Numbered from the stretch's first letter, positions 26,814-36,010 are shown. The stretch is DNA of 64,000 nt from Blastococcus sp. CT_GayMR19 (GCF_004570385.1 NZ_SPQL01000011.1:119912-183911); one strand, 5' to 3'. A program made the numbers and translations. Notes: a model not told the origin generated them from the sequence alone.

Positions 26814-26859
26814 GAGCAACCGAGGTCGACGAACTCCACCGGAGCAACCTGGGTTGCTC
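26814..26859 (+). promoter_or_regulatory. Putative autoregulatory operator of the HTH gene
   Basis: GAGCAACCTGGGTTGCTC (26842-26859) is a near-perfect dyad of GAGCAACC arms, ending 4 bases before the HTH gene ATG. A further direct GAGCAACC half-site lies at 26814-26821. Such placement suggests repression by the encoded HTH protein. Confidence 0.6.
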
Positions 26860-26863
26860 GTCC

Positions 26864-27097
26864 ATGAGCGTCGGAACATTGGAGGCACGGGCCGCCGACA
26901 CCAGTGACCCCATGCGGGCGCTGCGCGCCGTCGTCGCCCTGCGGCGGCTCGTCGACGCGCTGGAGCTGCGGCAGGTGCAGGCGGCCCTGGACGCGGGCCA
27001 CTCCTGGCCCGCCATTGCGGACGCCCTGGGGGTCACCCGTCAGGCCGTCCACAAGAAGTACGTCCGCCGCGTCGACGTCCCCAGGGGGTCCTCATGA
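26864..27097 (+). CDS. Small helix-turn-helix protein
   Basis: 77 residues. A long helix ALRAVVALRRLVDALELRQVQAALDAG is followed by a clear helix-turn-helix HSWPAIADALGVTRQAVHKKYV. It overlaps the next gene by 4 bases (ATGA). A strong dyad directly upstream suggests autoregulation. Small HTH proteins next to Clp-N-like/START genes are known in actinomycetes, where they probably control that pair. Confidence 0.8.
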   Translation: MSVGTLEARAADTSDPMRALRAVVALRRLVDALELRQVQAALDAGHSWPAIADALGVTRQAVHKKYVRRVDVPRGSS

Positions 27098-27972
27098 GCC
27101 GTACGCCGGACGAGCCGAAGGGCGAGCGCTGGCTCCTCCTCGTCACCGCGGCCGACGACGAGGCGGCGCGGGCCGGCCTCGACCTGGCGACCGCGCGCAC
27201 GTCGCTCGTGGAGGGGCAGCGGCAGGACCTGTCCTCGCTCGGCGGCTCGACGCCGGTGCCGCCGGCGCTCGCCCATCACACCTACGGCGTCGCGACGGCC
27301 GCCCTGCCCTGGTCGGACCGGGCGCGCCGGGCGCTCCAGCCGATGACCGAGGGCGACCCGGACGCGTTGGCTCTCACGGCGCTGCTGGCCGACGAGCAAG
27401 GCCCCGCGCGCAGGCTGCTCGAGCAGGCGGGTCTCGATACCGGCGCCGTCCTGGCCGCCGCCCGCATCGTCGCGGGCTCCGGCGGCCCGCACTCCGTCGC
27501 CGGGGACGACTCCCGGGCCTGGACGTCCGCCCACACCAGCACCGTGGCGGTGCCGAGGACCGACCTCTGGCGGGTGGTGAGCGATCCGCGGCGGCGCGTG
27601 GAATGGGACGACACCGTGGCCCGCGTGCAGGTCCTGGACGACTGGTCCTTCCGGACGCTGGACGCCCTGTCCGGCGCGATCGCCGGTCCCGGTCGTCCCG
27701 TCGAGGACCCCGGCCTGGTGTTCACGCACATCGTGACGGAGACGGCAGAGGCCGGCTGGTCGAGTGGGAGGCGCGGTTTCCCAGCCGCGCGCACACCGAA
27801 TGGCTGCGCGTCGAGATCGAGGACGACGGAGCTGGCAGTCGCCTGACGCTGCGCCATGCGTTCAGCCGGCCGCAGGGGACATTCCGGCGGTTTCTCCCCC
27901 CTCTACGCCTGGACGACGCACGAGCGGCTCAAGGTGCTGCCGCAGGCGATCGCGCAGGCGGCGGCCGTCTGA
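27094..27972 (+). pseudogene. Clp-N-like plus SRPBCC/START protein with two compensating frameshifts
   Basis: The N-terminal ~140 residues (YGVATAALPWSDRARRALQ, ADEQGPARRLLEQAGLDTG) resemble the Clp protease N-terminal repeat. An SRPBCC start follows (STVAVPRTDLWRVVSDPRRRVEWDD). At about 27755 one base is missing, so the frame moves to LVEWEARFPSRAHTEWLRVE. At the GGGG run 27875-27878 one base is extra, restoring SGGFSPLYAWTTHERLKV and the stop at 27972. The ~40 residues between would be misread. If intact it would be 292 residues with an AHSA1-like lipid-binding domain. Confidence 0.75.
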
Positions 27973-28040
27973 GTTGCACCGAGGAGTTGGTGCCGCGCCC
28001 ACAACCGCAGGCGGAGCACCGGCTCTCGCGGAGCCGGGAG

Positions 28041-29924
28041 TCAGAGGACGTCGAACTCGTTGAACGCCGCTCCGCCGGAGAGGGTCGCGTAGCCGGGCCC
28101 GCGGTCGAAGAACGGCTCCTCACCGGTGCGGGCCGCCCGCATGGACGCCCTCAACTCGCCGGTGGCCGCGCCGTCCGCCGTGCCGTCGTCCTCGACGACG
28201 ACGCCGTAGTCGGCTCGGGCGCCCTCGACCGACACCTTGCGCCAGGCGATGTCCCGCAGGACCTCCTCGACCGGCCGGTCCAGCGGGTCGCCCCAGCCGC
28301 CGCCGCCCGTCGTCCGGATGCGGACGACCGTGCCGGCCTTGAGCGGCTCGGCATCCGCGAGCGCGTCGACGTCGTGCTCGTCGGGGCCGCCCGGGTCGAC
28401 CGTGACCTGGAAGGGCTTGCCGGCCTTGCCGCCCTTGACGCCCCAGCAGGCGAGGATCGAGCGGTCGGCGATCGACATGAAGTGCGCGTCGCGGAGCACC
28501 CGGATGTGCTTCTCGTACCCGCAGCCACCGCGGTAGCGGCCGGCGCCGCCGGAGTCCAGCGCCAGGCCGAGCCGCTCGACCCGCAGCGGGAAGCGGCCCT
28601 CGGTGAACTCGGTCGGCAGGTTCCGGGAGTCGGGGACGACGTGGATGGTGTCCTCGCCGTCCGCGTAGAACCGGCCGCCCGAACCGCCGCCCAGCACCTC
28701 GCGCATCAGGTAGGGCTCGCCGTCGAAGTCGGTGCCGTAGACGCCGGTGTAGCGGATCGTCTCCTGGTCGGCGGGCATCCGGCCGCCGGTGGCCTTCGCC
28801 AGCACTCCGGCCAGGACGCCGAGCAGCCGCAGGATGACGAACGTCCGGGCGTTGGTCGGTGCCGGGAAGATCGGGGTGAGCAGCGTGCCCTTCTCCGGGA
28901 AGCGCATCTCGATCAGCGGGACGACGCCCTCGTTGACGTCGAGCTGGGCCATGCGCTCGGGCGTCTCGGCCAGGTTGCGCAGGATCGGGGCCAGCCACTT
29001 CTTGAGGAAGTTGCCGTCGGCGTAGTCGCCGCAGTGGTTGATCGGGCCCTTGGCCTGCGGGCCGGTGCCGGTGAAGTCGATGACCAGCGGCGTCTCCTGG
29101 GTGGAGTCCATGGTCAGCGTGATCCGCTGGCGGTGCAGCCGCGGCTCGTCGACGCCGTCGTGCTCGGCGTAGTCCTCCCAGACGTAGGTGCCGTCGGGGA
29201 TCTGGCTGAGGATCTCGCGCCGGTAGACCTCGGTGGAGCTGGCCAGGATCGAGTCGAAGCAGGCTTCCACCGCGGCCACGCCGTACCGGTCGAAGAGCTC
29301 GCCGAGCCGCCGCGCGCCGGCCAGGCAGGCCGAGCACTCGGCGTCCAGGTCGGCGGCCAGCGAGTCGGGCATCCGCGAGTTGCGGGTCATGATCTTCAGC
29401 GCCGACTCGTTGGGCACGCCGCGGTCCCACAGCTTGATCGGGGGGACCATCAGGCCCTCCTCGTACACGCTGGTCGCGGCGCTCGGCATGGAGCCGGGGA
29501 CGGCTCCGCCGATGTCGTCGTGGTGGCCGAAGGCCTGGATGAAGGCGACGACGCGCTGCTCGCCGCTCTCCGGATCCGCCGCGAACACCGGCACCGTGAC
29601 GCAGAGGTCGGGGAGGTGGCCGATCCCGCCCTCGGACAGGTAGACGTCGTTGTGGAAGTACACGTCGCCGACGTTCATCGTCTCGATCGGGTAGTCGCGG
29701 ACGACCGGGTGCACCAGCGCCGAGTACGAGCGGCCGGTGAGCTTGCGCAGCTGCCGGTCGTGGATGCCGGCGCGGAAGTCGTGCGCGTCGCGGATCATCG
29801 GCGAGCGCGAGGTGCGGCCGATGGAGGTCTCGACCTCTTTCTCGATCGCGGCCAGCGTGCCGGCGACGATCTCGACGAGCACCGGGTCGGCGTCGACCTT
29901 GCCGTTCTGCAGGCTGGAGGTCAC
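28041..29924 (-). CDS. hyuB: Hydantoinase B/oxoprolinase family protein
   Basis: 627 residues from GTG 29924, overlapping hyuA's stop by 4 bases. The conserved opening DPVLVEIVAGTLAAIEKEVE, TSRSPMIRDAHDFRAGI, YFHNDVYLSEGGIGHLPDL and GHHDDIGGAVPGSM fit HyuB. It would form an ATP-dependent amidohydrolase with HyuA, hydrolysing a cyclic amide (hydantoin, oxoproline) or related compound. Substrate is unknown here. The shared operator links this pair to the FdrA, permease and amidohydrolase operons. Confidence 0.92.
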   Translation of the reverse strand: MTSSLQNGKVDADPVLVEIVAGTLAAIEKEVETSIGRTSRSPMIRDAHDFRAGIHDRQLRKLTGRSYSALVHPVVRDYPIETMNVGDVYFHNDVYLSEGGIGHLPDLCVTVPVFAADPESGEQRVVAFIQAFGHHDDIGGAVPGSMPSAATSVYEEGLMVPPIKLWDRGVPNESALKIMTRNSRMPDSLAADLDAECSACLAGARRLGELFDRYGVAAVEACFDSILASSTEVYRREILSQIPDGTYVWEDYAEHDGVDEPRLHRQRITLTMDSTQETPLVIDFTGTGPQAKGPINHCGDYADGNFLKKWLAPILRNLAETPERMAQLDVNEGVVPLIEMRFPEKGTLLTPIFPAPTNARTFVILRLLGVLAGVLAKATGGRMPADQETIRYTGVYGTDFDGEPYLMREVLGGGSGGRFYADGEDTIHVVPDSRNLPTEFTEGRFPLRVERLGLALDSGGAGRYRGGCGYEKHIRVLRDAHFMSIADRSILACWGVKGGKAGKPFQVTVDPGGPDEHDVDALADAEPLKAGTVVRIRTTGGGGWGDPLDRPVEEVLRDIAWRKVSVEGARADYGVVVEDDGTADGAATGELRASMRAARTGEEPFFDRGPGYATLSGGAAFNEFDVL

Positions 29925-31993
29925 AGCGCCGACTCCTTCGTGAGCAGCAGGTTGCCGTAGGCGTCGACGGTGACGGCGAAGCCGGGGTGCACCGGGACGG
30001 TGGAGCCGAACTCCTCGATGACCGCGGGGCCGGTCACCACGTCACCCGGCGCGAGGTCGGGCCGGTTGTAGGTGGGGGTGTCCACCCAGTCGTCGAAGAA
30101 GACCCGGCGCGAGCCCGTGACGGCCCGGTCCGTCCCGCCGTCCTTCGGGGGCAGCTCCACCAGGTCGGGACGGCGGATCGGCCCGATCCCGCTGACGCGG
30201 AGGTTCACCCACTCGACGGCCTGGCGCGGGTCGGTGGCGAAGTCGTAGCCGTAGAGCTGGCGGTGCGCGGCGTGGAAGGCCTGCGCGACGTCCTCGGCCG
30301 CGGCCCGGTCCAGCTCGCCGTCCGCCACCGGGACGCGCACCTCGAAGGCCTGGCCCACGTAGCGCAGGTCGGCGGTGCGCTGCATCCGCTGCTGGGAGCG
30401 CTCGAAGCCCTCGCCGTCCAGCGCGGTCTGGGCCTGGGTCTCGAGCTCGCCGAACACCGACCGCACCCGGGCCAGGTCGAGATCGAGGTGCTTGGAGACG
30501 ACGGTCTGCACGTAGTCGTTGCGGACGTCGACGGTGAGCAGCCCGAATGCGCTGACGTTGCCCGGGTTCGGCGGCACCAGCGTCCGGGGGAGGTTGAGGA
30601 TGTCCATCAGCCGGCAGGCCAGCAGCGAGCCGGAGCCGCCGAACGTGGTCAGCGTGAAGTCACGGACGTCGAGGCCCTTCGCGACCGTCACCTGGCGCAG
30701 TGCGTTGGCCTGGTTCCACGCGGAGATCTCCAGGATGCCGGTGGCCGTGCGCTCCAGCGACAGGTCGAGCTTCGCGCCGAGCTGCCGGAGGCCGGCGGCT
30801 GCGTTCTCTATCGACAGCGGAATCTCGCCCCCCAGCAGGTGTGGGGGGATCCGGCCGAGGGTGACGTGGGCGTCGGTGACGGTCGGCTGGTCGCCGCCGT
30901 CCGGGTAGCACATGGGGCCGGGATCGGCGCCGGCCGATCTGGGGCCGACCTTGAGCGTGCCCTCGGGCGAGAGCCAGGCGATCGATCCGCCGCCCGCACC
31001 GACCGTGACGACGTCGATCATCGGGATCTTGGACGGGTAGTCGCCGACCGAGCCCTCGGTGGTGAGCGCGGGCTCGCCGTCGATGACGACCGTGACGTCG
31101 GTGGAGGTGCCGCCGCCGTCGCAGGTCAGCACGCGGTCGAAGCCGGCGGTGCCGGCGATCAGTGCGGCCCCCAGGGCGCCGGCGGCCGGGCCCGACAGCA
31201 TCGTGGTGATCGGCTGGTGCACGACCTCCTGGGCCGACAGCACGCCGCCGTTGCTCTTCATCACGTAGAAGGGCACGTGCCGGGCGATCTCGTCCAGCCG
31301 GGTGCGGATGTTGGTGACGTACGCGCTCACCTTGGGCTTCACGGCGGCGTCGACCAGCGTGGTCACCGACCGCTCGTACTCGCGGTACTCGCGCAGCACC
31401 TCGGAGCTGATCGACACGACGGCACCGGGGTGCTCCGTCTCGATGACCTCGTGCATCGCGCGCTCGTGCGCGTCGTTCGCGTAGGCGTGCAGGAAGCAGA
31501 CGCCGATGGTGGTGATCCCGGCGTCCCTGAAGAAGCGGGCGGCCGCGCGGGCGTCGTCCTCGGAGAACGGCCGGACCTCGGCGCCGTGGTGGTCCAGCCG
31601 GCCGCGCACCGTGCGCACGAGGTCGGCCGGGACGATCCGTGGCGGCTTGACCCAGAAGTAGCTGTTGCCGTAGCCGTCCGGCACGGACTGGCGGGCGATC
31701 TCCAGCACGGACTCGTAGCCCTCGGTGGTGATGAACCCGATGCGGTCGAGCTTGCCCTCGAGCAGCTGGTTGGTGGCGACCGTCGTCCCGTGGCTGACCG
31801 CGGTGATCGAGGTCCCGTCCAGGCCCATCAGGCCCAGCACCTTGCGGACGCCGGTCAGGAAGCCCTCGGCCGGGTCGGCGGGGGTGGACGGCGTCTTGGT
31901 GGTGGTGGTCTGGCCGCTGTCCTCGTCCACGGCCACGACGTCGGTGAACGTCCCGCCGGTGTCGATGCCGATGCGGACCCGGCGCTCGCTCAT
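29921..31993 (-). CDS. hyuA: Hydantoinase A/oxoprolinase family protein
   Basis: 690 residues. GIDTGGTFTDVVAVDEDSGQ is the ATP-phosphate motif, and VSHGTTVATNQLLEGK, SGPAAGALGAALIAGTAGFD and TCDGGGTSTDVTVV follow the HyuA/oxoprolinase order. It supplies the ATP-binding half of a HyuAB complex. The ATG lies 7 bases after a TAAGGT hexamer, suggesting a leaderless transcript. The CTTAGCGATGAGATA motif covers that promoter element, so regulation by the same factor as the other operons is plausible. Confidence 0.92.
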   Translation of the reverse strand: MSERRVRIGIDTGGTFTDVVAVDEDSGQTTTTKTPSTPADPAEGFLTGVRKVLGLMGLDGTSITAVSHGTTVATNQLLEGKLDRIGFITTEGYESVLEIARQSVPDGYGNSYFWVKPPRIVPADLVRTVRGRLDHHGAEVRPFSEDDARAAARFFRDAGITTIGVCFLHAYANDAHERAMHEVIETEHPGAVVSISSEVLREYREYERSVTTLVDAAVKPKVSAYVTNIRTRLDEIARHVPFYVMKSNGGVLSAQEVVHQPITTMLSGPAAGALGAALIAGTAGFDRVLTCDGGGTSTDVTVVIDGEPALTTEGSVGDYPSKIPMIDVVTVGAGGGSIAWLSPEGTLKVGPRSAGADPGPMCYPDGGDQPTVTDAHVTLGRIPPHLLGGEIPLSIENAAAGLRQLGAKLDLSLERTATGILEISAWNQANALRQVTVAKGLDVRDFTLTTFGGSGSLLACRLMDILNLPRTLVPPNPGNVSAFGLLTVDVRNDYVQTVVSKHLDLDLARVRSVFGELETQAQTALDGEGFERSQQRMQRTADLRYVGQAFEVRVPVADGELDRAAAEDVAQAFHAAHRQLYGYDFATDPRQAVEWVNLRVSGIGPIRRPDLVELPPKDGGTDRAVTGSRRVFFDDWVDTPTYNRPDLAPGDVVTGPAVIEEFGSTVPVHPGFAVTVDAYGNLLLTKESAL

Positions 31994-32002
31994 GCCGGTT
32001 AC

Positions 32003-32017
32003 CTTAGCGATGAGATA
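32003..32017 (-). promoter_or_regulatory. Shared 15-base motif upstream of hyuA
   Basis: CTTAGCGATGAGATA on the plus strand (TATCTCATCGCTAAG on hyuA's strand). It overlaps the presumed -10 TAAGGT of the hyuA promoter. The motif matches CTTAGCGGTGAAGTA before arcC and the CTCAGCGGTGAAGTA version before fdrA. Confidence 0.7.
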
Positions 32018-32041
32018 CCTGTCGGGGAAGGTGTGGCTCGC

Positions 32042-32297
32042 TCAGGGCGTCGGCCGGCCGATCCCCGCGGCGTAGAGGACCCCGAGGACGGCCCCGGGCG
32101 GGGCCGCCACGTAGAGCCACCACGGGTGGATGAACTGGCCGGTGGCCAGGCAGACGGTCGCCCGCGGGTGCGCGCGGACCAGGCCGACTGCACGCGCACG
32201 TCGAACTCGTGCAGGTCCAGCTGCCCGTCCCCGACCGCGCGGCGCAGCCGCTCCTGGACGACGGCGCGCTCGGCGTCCGAGACCCTCGCTCGGGCAC
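32042..32297 (-). pseudogene. DUF1707 (SHOCT-like) membrane protein, broken by two frameshifts
   Basis: Reading from GTG 32297 the start is out of frame with the domain. One frame on, VSDAERAVVQERLRRAVGDGQL then DLHEFDVRVQSAWSARTRG clearly encodes DUF1707. The last part resumes only in a third frame as TGQFIHPWWLYVAAPPG and GAVLGVLYAAGIG, a membrane helix, stopping at 32042. Two one-base losses near 32285 and 32170 explain it. DUF1707 proteins are small membrane proteins of unknown role. Either the gene has decayed or there are sequence errors. Confidence 0.7.
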
Positions 32298-32345
32298 GGA
32301 ATGCCCGGGGTGCTGCGTGCGGGGTGAGGCGCCCCGCGGGCGGGA

Positions 32346-32546
32346 TCAGCCGCGGGCGTGCATCAGCATGTCGGTGGTGTCGAAGCCCTGGCCGCGCTGG
32401 GCGGCGGAGGCTCCGCCGAAGGCGCGGTACGAGCGGGTGACCGCCGTGCCGACGGCGGCGAAGGAGCGGGCCACCCGCTGCGCCGGGGCGGCGAGGGAGA
32501 TGGCGGGGGTGGCGCGGCGGACCTGCTGCGAAACGAACGTCGTCAC
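32346..32546 (-). CDS. Small basic protein, unknown function
   Basis: 66 residues from GTG 32546, preceded by GGGAG; an ATG at 32561 would add five residues. It reads VTTFVSQQVRRATPAISLAA and ends GFDTTDMLMHARG, rich in A, R and S with no membrane segment. No family is recognised. The RBS and codon bias favour translation. It stands alone, between the broken DUF1707 gene and a 330-base gap. Confidence 0.5.
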   Translation of the reverse strand: MTTFVSQQVRRATPAISLAAPAQRVARSFAAVGTAVTRSYRAFGGASAAQRGQGFDTTDMLMHARG

Positions 32547-32561
32547 GTCAAGGACTCCCAT

Positions 32562-32892
32562 TAATGCGTGCTCAAGTTGTCATGATCACGTTAGTCCTGC
32601 GCGGCGTTCGTTTCCCGGGCTAATGGTGTGACCATAGCCACGGGCATGCCTGTCGGCATGAGCGGGCTCACACTCCGGGCGCCATTCTGTGACGGCGGCC
32701 ACGCGAGGCGAGGTCGATCGTGACCGCGACCACGTTCGTCCTGCCTGCGCGGACGTCCATGGCGAAGCTGGCGTCATCCTCGGGAACGTGCCCTCCACGG
32801 AATGGCGGAAATGGCGGCGCGATCGTCGCCGGTGCAGATCAGCAATGTCGTGGCCGCTCATCCCAATTCGGATCAGGGCGTCCGCATGGGGC
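32562..32892. other. Intergenic gap, no feature identified
   Basis: About 330 bases between the small protein and the EAL gene. Short open frames exist on both strands, but none has an RBS, family motif or consistent codon bias. No hairpin terminator or repeat stood out. Promoter sequences for the minus-strand small protein are expected near 32565-32610. Confidence 0.4.
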
Positions 32893-34122
32893 TCAGGAAG
32901 TGAGTGCCTCGGCCCGGCTGCGGCGGGGGGTGGGAATCGCGACGGCGGGCGCGATCTCGACCAGTGCCTCCGGCGGACCGGGGCGGCCGTAGTACCAGCC
33001 CTGGCCGTAGTCGACGCCCAGGGCCCGCAGGGCGGTGGCCTCGTCCGCGGTCTCGATGCCCTCGGCGACGACGCGCACGTCGCAGCCGTGCCCGAACGCG
33101 ACCAGGGACTGCACCAGCTTGGTCAGGACCGGGTCGGTGTCCAGTCCCGCGACGATGCTCCGGTCGATCTTGATGACGTCGGGAGCGGTGACCACGATGT
33201 GGCGGAGCGAGGAGAAGCCGGCACCGACGTCGTCGATCGCGAGCCGCAGGCCGGCCGCCCGGAAGGGCGCCAGGGTGGCGGAGAGCGCGGCGTAGTCCTC
33301 GACCTGGTCGTGCTCCGACAGCTCCAGGAGCACCCGCTCGAGCGGCATCCGGGTCATGAGCTCGCTGAACTCGGGCGTCAGGAGGGTGGCGGGGGAGACG
33401 TTCATCGCGACGTAGCCGCCGACGCGGTCGAGATGGACGGCGGCCGCCTCGAGCGCGAGCAGTTCGAGCCGGTGGCCGAGGCCGACGCTGTGCGCCTCCG
33501 CGAAGCAGACGTCAGGAGCCATGCCCCACTCGGCCGGGAAGCGGCTGAGCGCCTCGGCACCCACCCGCTCGCCGGTGCCGATGTCGACGATCGGCTGCAG
33601 GACGACGACCGGGCCGCCGGCCTCGATCAGGGGGCCGAGCCGGTCGGAGATCTCGGTGCGCCGTTCCTGCGAGCGCACCTCGGGCTCGATGATGACCGCG
33701 GCGGCCGAGGCCAGCACGTCCATCAGGGCCTTGTCGCGCTTGGTCAGGTCCTTGTCCGACGTCAGCCCCGCCGCGCAGAACGTCCCGTAGAGCGAGCCGT
33801 CGCTGAGGGTCACGGGCACCGAGACGTAGCTGCGCAGGCGCGGCATGCGGGCCGCCGGCAGCTTCATCGCCTCGGGGAAGTCCTTGAGGTTCGGGATGAC
33901 CTGCGGGAGCTTGCCGTCGAGGATGACCTGGCAGAGGGTCACCTCCTGCTTCTGCTGGTAGCCCTCCTTGAACAGGAACGGCGCCGAGGTGTCGACCACC
34001 TCCAGGTGCTGGGTGGTCCCGTCGAGCCGGCTCAGGAACGCGACGCTGAGGCGCAGCGACTTCCTCGCCGTGTGCAGCAGATCGGCGATCTGCTGCTCCG
34101 CGTCCGATCGGTTCCTGCCCAT
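32893..34122 (-). CDS. GAF-EAL protein, putative c-di-GMP phosphodiesterase
   Basis: 409 residues from ATG 34122 with AAGAGGAA upstream. The N-terminal ~155 residues form a GAF-like sensor (FLSRLDGTTQHLEVVDTSA, SYVSVPVTLSDGSLYGTFC). The EAL domain retains the residues needed for catalysis: GAEALSRF (EAL), NVSPATL (N), LELSEH (E), AIDDVGAGFSSL (DD), VIKIDR (K), VAEGIET (E) and YGQGWYYGRP (Q). It should hydrolyse cyclic di-GMP in response to a GAF signal. No GGDEF domain is present. A link to the chemoreceptor at 8.7 kb is only thematic. Confidence 0.92.
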   Translation of the reverse strand: MGRNRSDAEQQIADLLHTARKSLRLSVAFLSRLDGTTQHLEVVDTSAPFLFKEGYQQKQEVTLCQVILDGKLPQVIPNLKDFPEAMKLPAARMPRLRSYVSVPVTLSDGSLYGTFCAAGLTSDKDLTKRDKALMDVLASAAAVIIEPEVRSQERRTEISDRLGPLIEAGGPVVVLQPIVDIGTGERVGAEALSRFPAEWGMAPDVCFAEAHSVGLGHRLELLALEAAAVHLDRVGGYVAMNVSPATLLTPEFSELMTRMPLERVLLELSEHDQVEDYAALSATLAPFRAAGLRLAIDDVGAGFSSLRHIVVTAPDVIKIDRSIVAGLDTDPVLTKLVQSLVAFGHGCDVRVVAEGIETADEATALRALGVDYGQGWYYGRPGPPEALVEIAPAVAIPTPRRSRAEALTS

Positions 34123-34238
34123 GGGTTCCTCTTCTCGATGACCTTCCTTCCCTGCTGATCGGCACGACCGGCACATCTCTGGAATCGCGGACGTGCAGCC
34201 CCCCGGACGGGGGCAGACGGAGGTGCCCTCGTGCGAGG

Positions 34239-34598
34239 TCAGAAGCTCCGCTGGGCGAGCACCGTGGTGACCGCGAAGAGCGTGAGGCTGAGCGCCGTGA
34301 GCCACATGGCGGTCACGCGGATCGCGGGCGGCCGGATGCGCCGACCGGCGAGGAGCGCCAGCGCCCCCGCCGCGAGCAGCAGCAGGCCCTGGCCGGCCCA
34401 GCCCGCCATGAACCAGTCGTTCGCGGTGGCGCAGGGCGCGCAGTCGGTGACGCTGCAGCTGTTTTCACTGGTGCAGGCGGTCATGCCGCCGAAGGCGGCG
34501 GCGAAGCTCCCGAACGTGGCGAGCAGGAGGGTCACGGCCAGGGCCAGCCGCAGCGGCCCCCGCACGGCGCGCGGCCTGCTGGACGGGTGCGGCGTCAC
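34239..34598 (-). CDS. Membrane protein with cysteine-rich loop, unknown function
   Basis: 119 residues from GTG 34598. Three or four membrane helices are predicted by eye (RLALAVTLLLATFGSFAAAF, GLLLLAAGALALLAG, LTALSLTLFAVTTVL). Between the first two lies ACTSENSCSVTDCAPCATAN with five cysteines, likely extracytoplasmic and possibly disulfide- or metal-linked. No family is recognised. It is upstream of the EAL gene on the same strand, with 116 bases between. Confidence 0.6.
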   Translation of the reverse strand: MTPHPSSRPRAVRGPLRLALAVTLLLATFGSFAAAFGGMTACTSENSCSVTDCAPCATANDWFMAGWAGQGLLLLAAGALALLAGRRIRPPAIRVTAMWLTALSLTLFAVTTVLAQRSF

Positions 34599-34717
34599 GC
34601 GGACACTCTGACAGCTCGGGCGCCCGGATTCGTTGCGCACCCGTGTCGATGAGGACGGCGCCCGTTCGACGTCTCTACAGGGGCGGCGCCGGTCGCCCAC
34701 CGGACAGGGGAGGTCCC

Positions 34718-35338
34718 ATGCGCAAGCTCGTCGTCACCACGTTCGTGACCATGGACGGCGTCATGCAGGCGCCGGGCGGTCCGGGGGAGGACCCGTCGGG
34801 CGGGTTCTCCTACGAGGGATGGCTGGTGCCGCACTTCGACGACGACATCGGGGCGCAGATGGACGCCTGGTTCTCCGGCGCGCAGGACTTCCTGCTCGGC
34901 CGGACGACCTACGAGATCTTCTACGGATCCTGGCCGAAGATGATCAGCGACGACCAGGTTTCCCAGAAGATCAACTTCAACAAGAAGTACGTGGCGTCGC
35001 GCACGCTGAGCGACGTGGAGTGGGAGACCGCGGAGCTGCTGCAGGGCGACGTCGGCGACGCCGTCCGGAAGCTCAAGGCCGAGGACGGCGGGGAGCTGCA
35101 GGTGCACGGCTCGGCGGGCCTGATCCAGACGCTGCTGAAGGAGGACCTGGTCGACGAGCTGCGGCTGATCGTCTTCCCGGTCGTGGTGGGCTCGGGCAAG
35201 CGCCTGTTCGGGGAGGGCACCATCCCGCGCACGTGGAAGCTGACCTCGTCGAAGGCGTCGTCGACCGGGGCGCTGATCGCGAGCTACGAGCGCGTGGGCG
35301 AGGTGGAGACCGGCTCGATCGGCCCCGAGTACGAGTGA
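34718..35338 (+). CDS. Dihydrofolate reductase-fold protein (RibD C-terminal/YyaP type)
   Basis: 206 residues from ATG 34718 with GGGGAGG upstream. The pattern RKLVVTTFVTMDGVMQAPGGPGED, LLGRTTYEIFYGSWP, LQVHGSAGLIQTLLKEDLVDELRL then PVVVGSGKRLFG is that of the RibD_C/YyaP/YwjB family. These fold like dihydrofolate reductase and bind NADPH; individual substrates are mostly unknown. It is common in actinomycetes. It ends before a long hairpin block between convergent genes. Confidence 0.88.
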   Translation: MRKLVVTTFVTMDGVMQAPGGPGEDPSGGFSYEGWLVPHFDDDIGAQMDAWFSGAQDFLLGRTTYEIFYGSWPKMISDDQVSQKINFNKKYVASRTLSDVEWETAELLQGDVGDAVRKLKAEDGGELQVHGSAGLIQTLLKEDLVDELRLIVFPVVVGSGKRLFGEGTIPRTWKLTSSKASSTGALIASYERVGEVETGSIGPEYE

Positions 35339-35363
35339 GCGCGGCGCCCCTCCGGCCGCGCGC

Positions 35364-35461
35364 TGCGATTGCGCACTCGTGCACCTGCCCCTGATACGTG
35401 CATGTGCGCGCAATCAGGAACGCCGAGTGCCCGCCCCGGACGTCCGGGACGGGCACTCGGC
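35364..35461. repeat. Two long hairpins between convergent genes
   Basis: Hairpin one pairs TGCGATTGCGCACTCGTGCAC (35364-35384, imperfect) with GTGCATGTGCGCGCAATCA (35398-35416). Hairpin two pairs GCCGAGTGCCCG (35422-35433) with CGGGCACTCGGC (35450-35461), with a further CCCGGACGTCCGGG palindrome inside. No T-tract follows; they may act as a bidirectional terminator or as mobile palindromes. Confidence 0.7.
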
Positions 35462-35497
35462 GGTTCAGCGTTCAGGTGCGCGAGGCACCCGACGGCG

Positions 35498-36010
35498 TCA
35501 GTGGGCGGTGTGACCCGCGGTGATGCGCTCGGTCGACCAGTCGTCGTCGCCCTCGGGCTCCTTGGCGAGCAGGAACGCGCCGACGGTCCAGACGATCGCG
35601 CCGACGACGCCCACGAAGGCACCGATCTCGGTGGACAGGTCGGCGGTGCGCTCGAAGGCGCCGGGGACGTCGAGGACGTAGGCCAGCGAGATGCCAGTGG
35701 CGGCGAGGCCGACGGCCATGGTGACGAGCGAGAGACCACGGTGCTGACGGCCGCGCGCGCGGTTCAGGGCGTACAGCAGTGCCGCAGCCAGGCCCACGCC
35801 GAGGAAGGCGAGCAGGGGAATGACGGTGTCGGTCTCGTAGCCGGAGCCGGTCGTCGCGGTGTCGCCGTTCGTGGACACCCAGTCCAGGAAGGTGGCGATC
35901 AGGAAGACGACGACGCCGGCGGTGGCCACGTAGGCGCCCATCGGGTTGGCCCGGTGGTCCCGGCGGACCTCACGGTCGGTCGAGTGCGCAGAAGTACTTG
36001 AGTTGGCCAT
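35498..36010 (-). CDS. Four-helix membrane protein, unknown function
   Basis: 170 residues from ATG 36010 (ATG 36016 also possible). Four membrane helices are visible: AYVATAGVVVFLIATFLDWV, LLAFLGVGLAAALLYAL, LVTMAVGLAATGISLAYVL and FVGVVGAIVWTVGAFLLA. The N-terminus is hydrophilic and the C-terminus acidic. No known motif. It may belong to generic actinobacterial DUF4386/SPW-like small membrane proteins. Confidence 0.7.
   Translation of the reverse strand: MANSSTSAHSTDREVRRDHRANPMGAYVATAGVVVFLIATFLDWVSTNGDTATTGSGYETDTVIPLLAFLGVGLAAALLYALNRARGRQHRGLSLVTMAVGLAATGISLAYVLDVPGAFERTADLSTEIGAFVGVVGAIVWTVGAFLLAKEPEGDDDWSTERITAGHTAH

Noticed and set aside
32586..32861. Minus-strand 91-residue frame in the gap before the EAL gene
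   Set aside because: No RBS, no family pattern and poor codon bias; treated as non-coding.
33239..33790. Plus-strand frames opposite the EAL gene
   Set aside because: High-GC genes produce open shadow frames. The minus strand holds all EAL catalytic residues.
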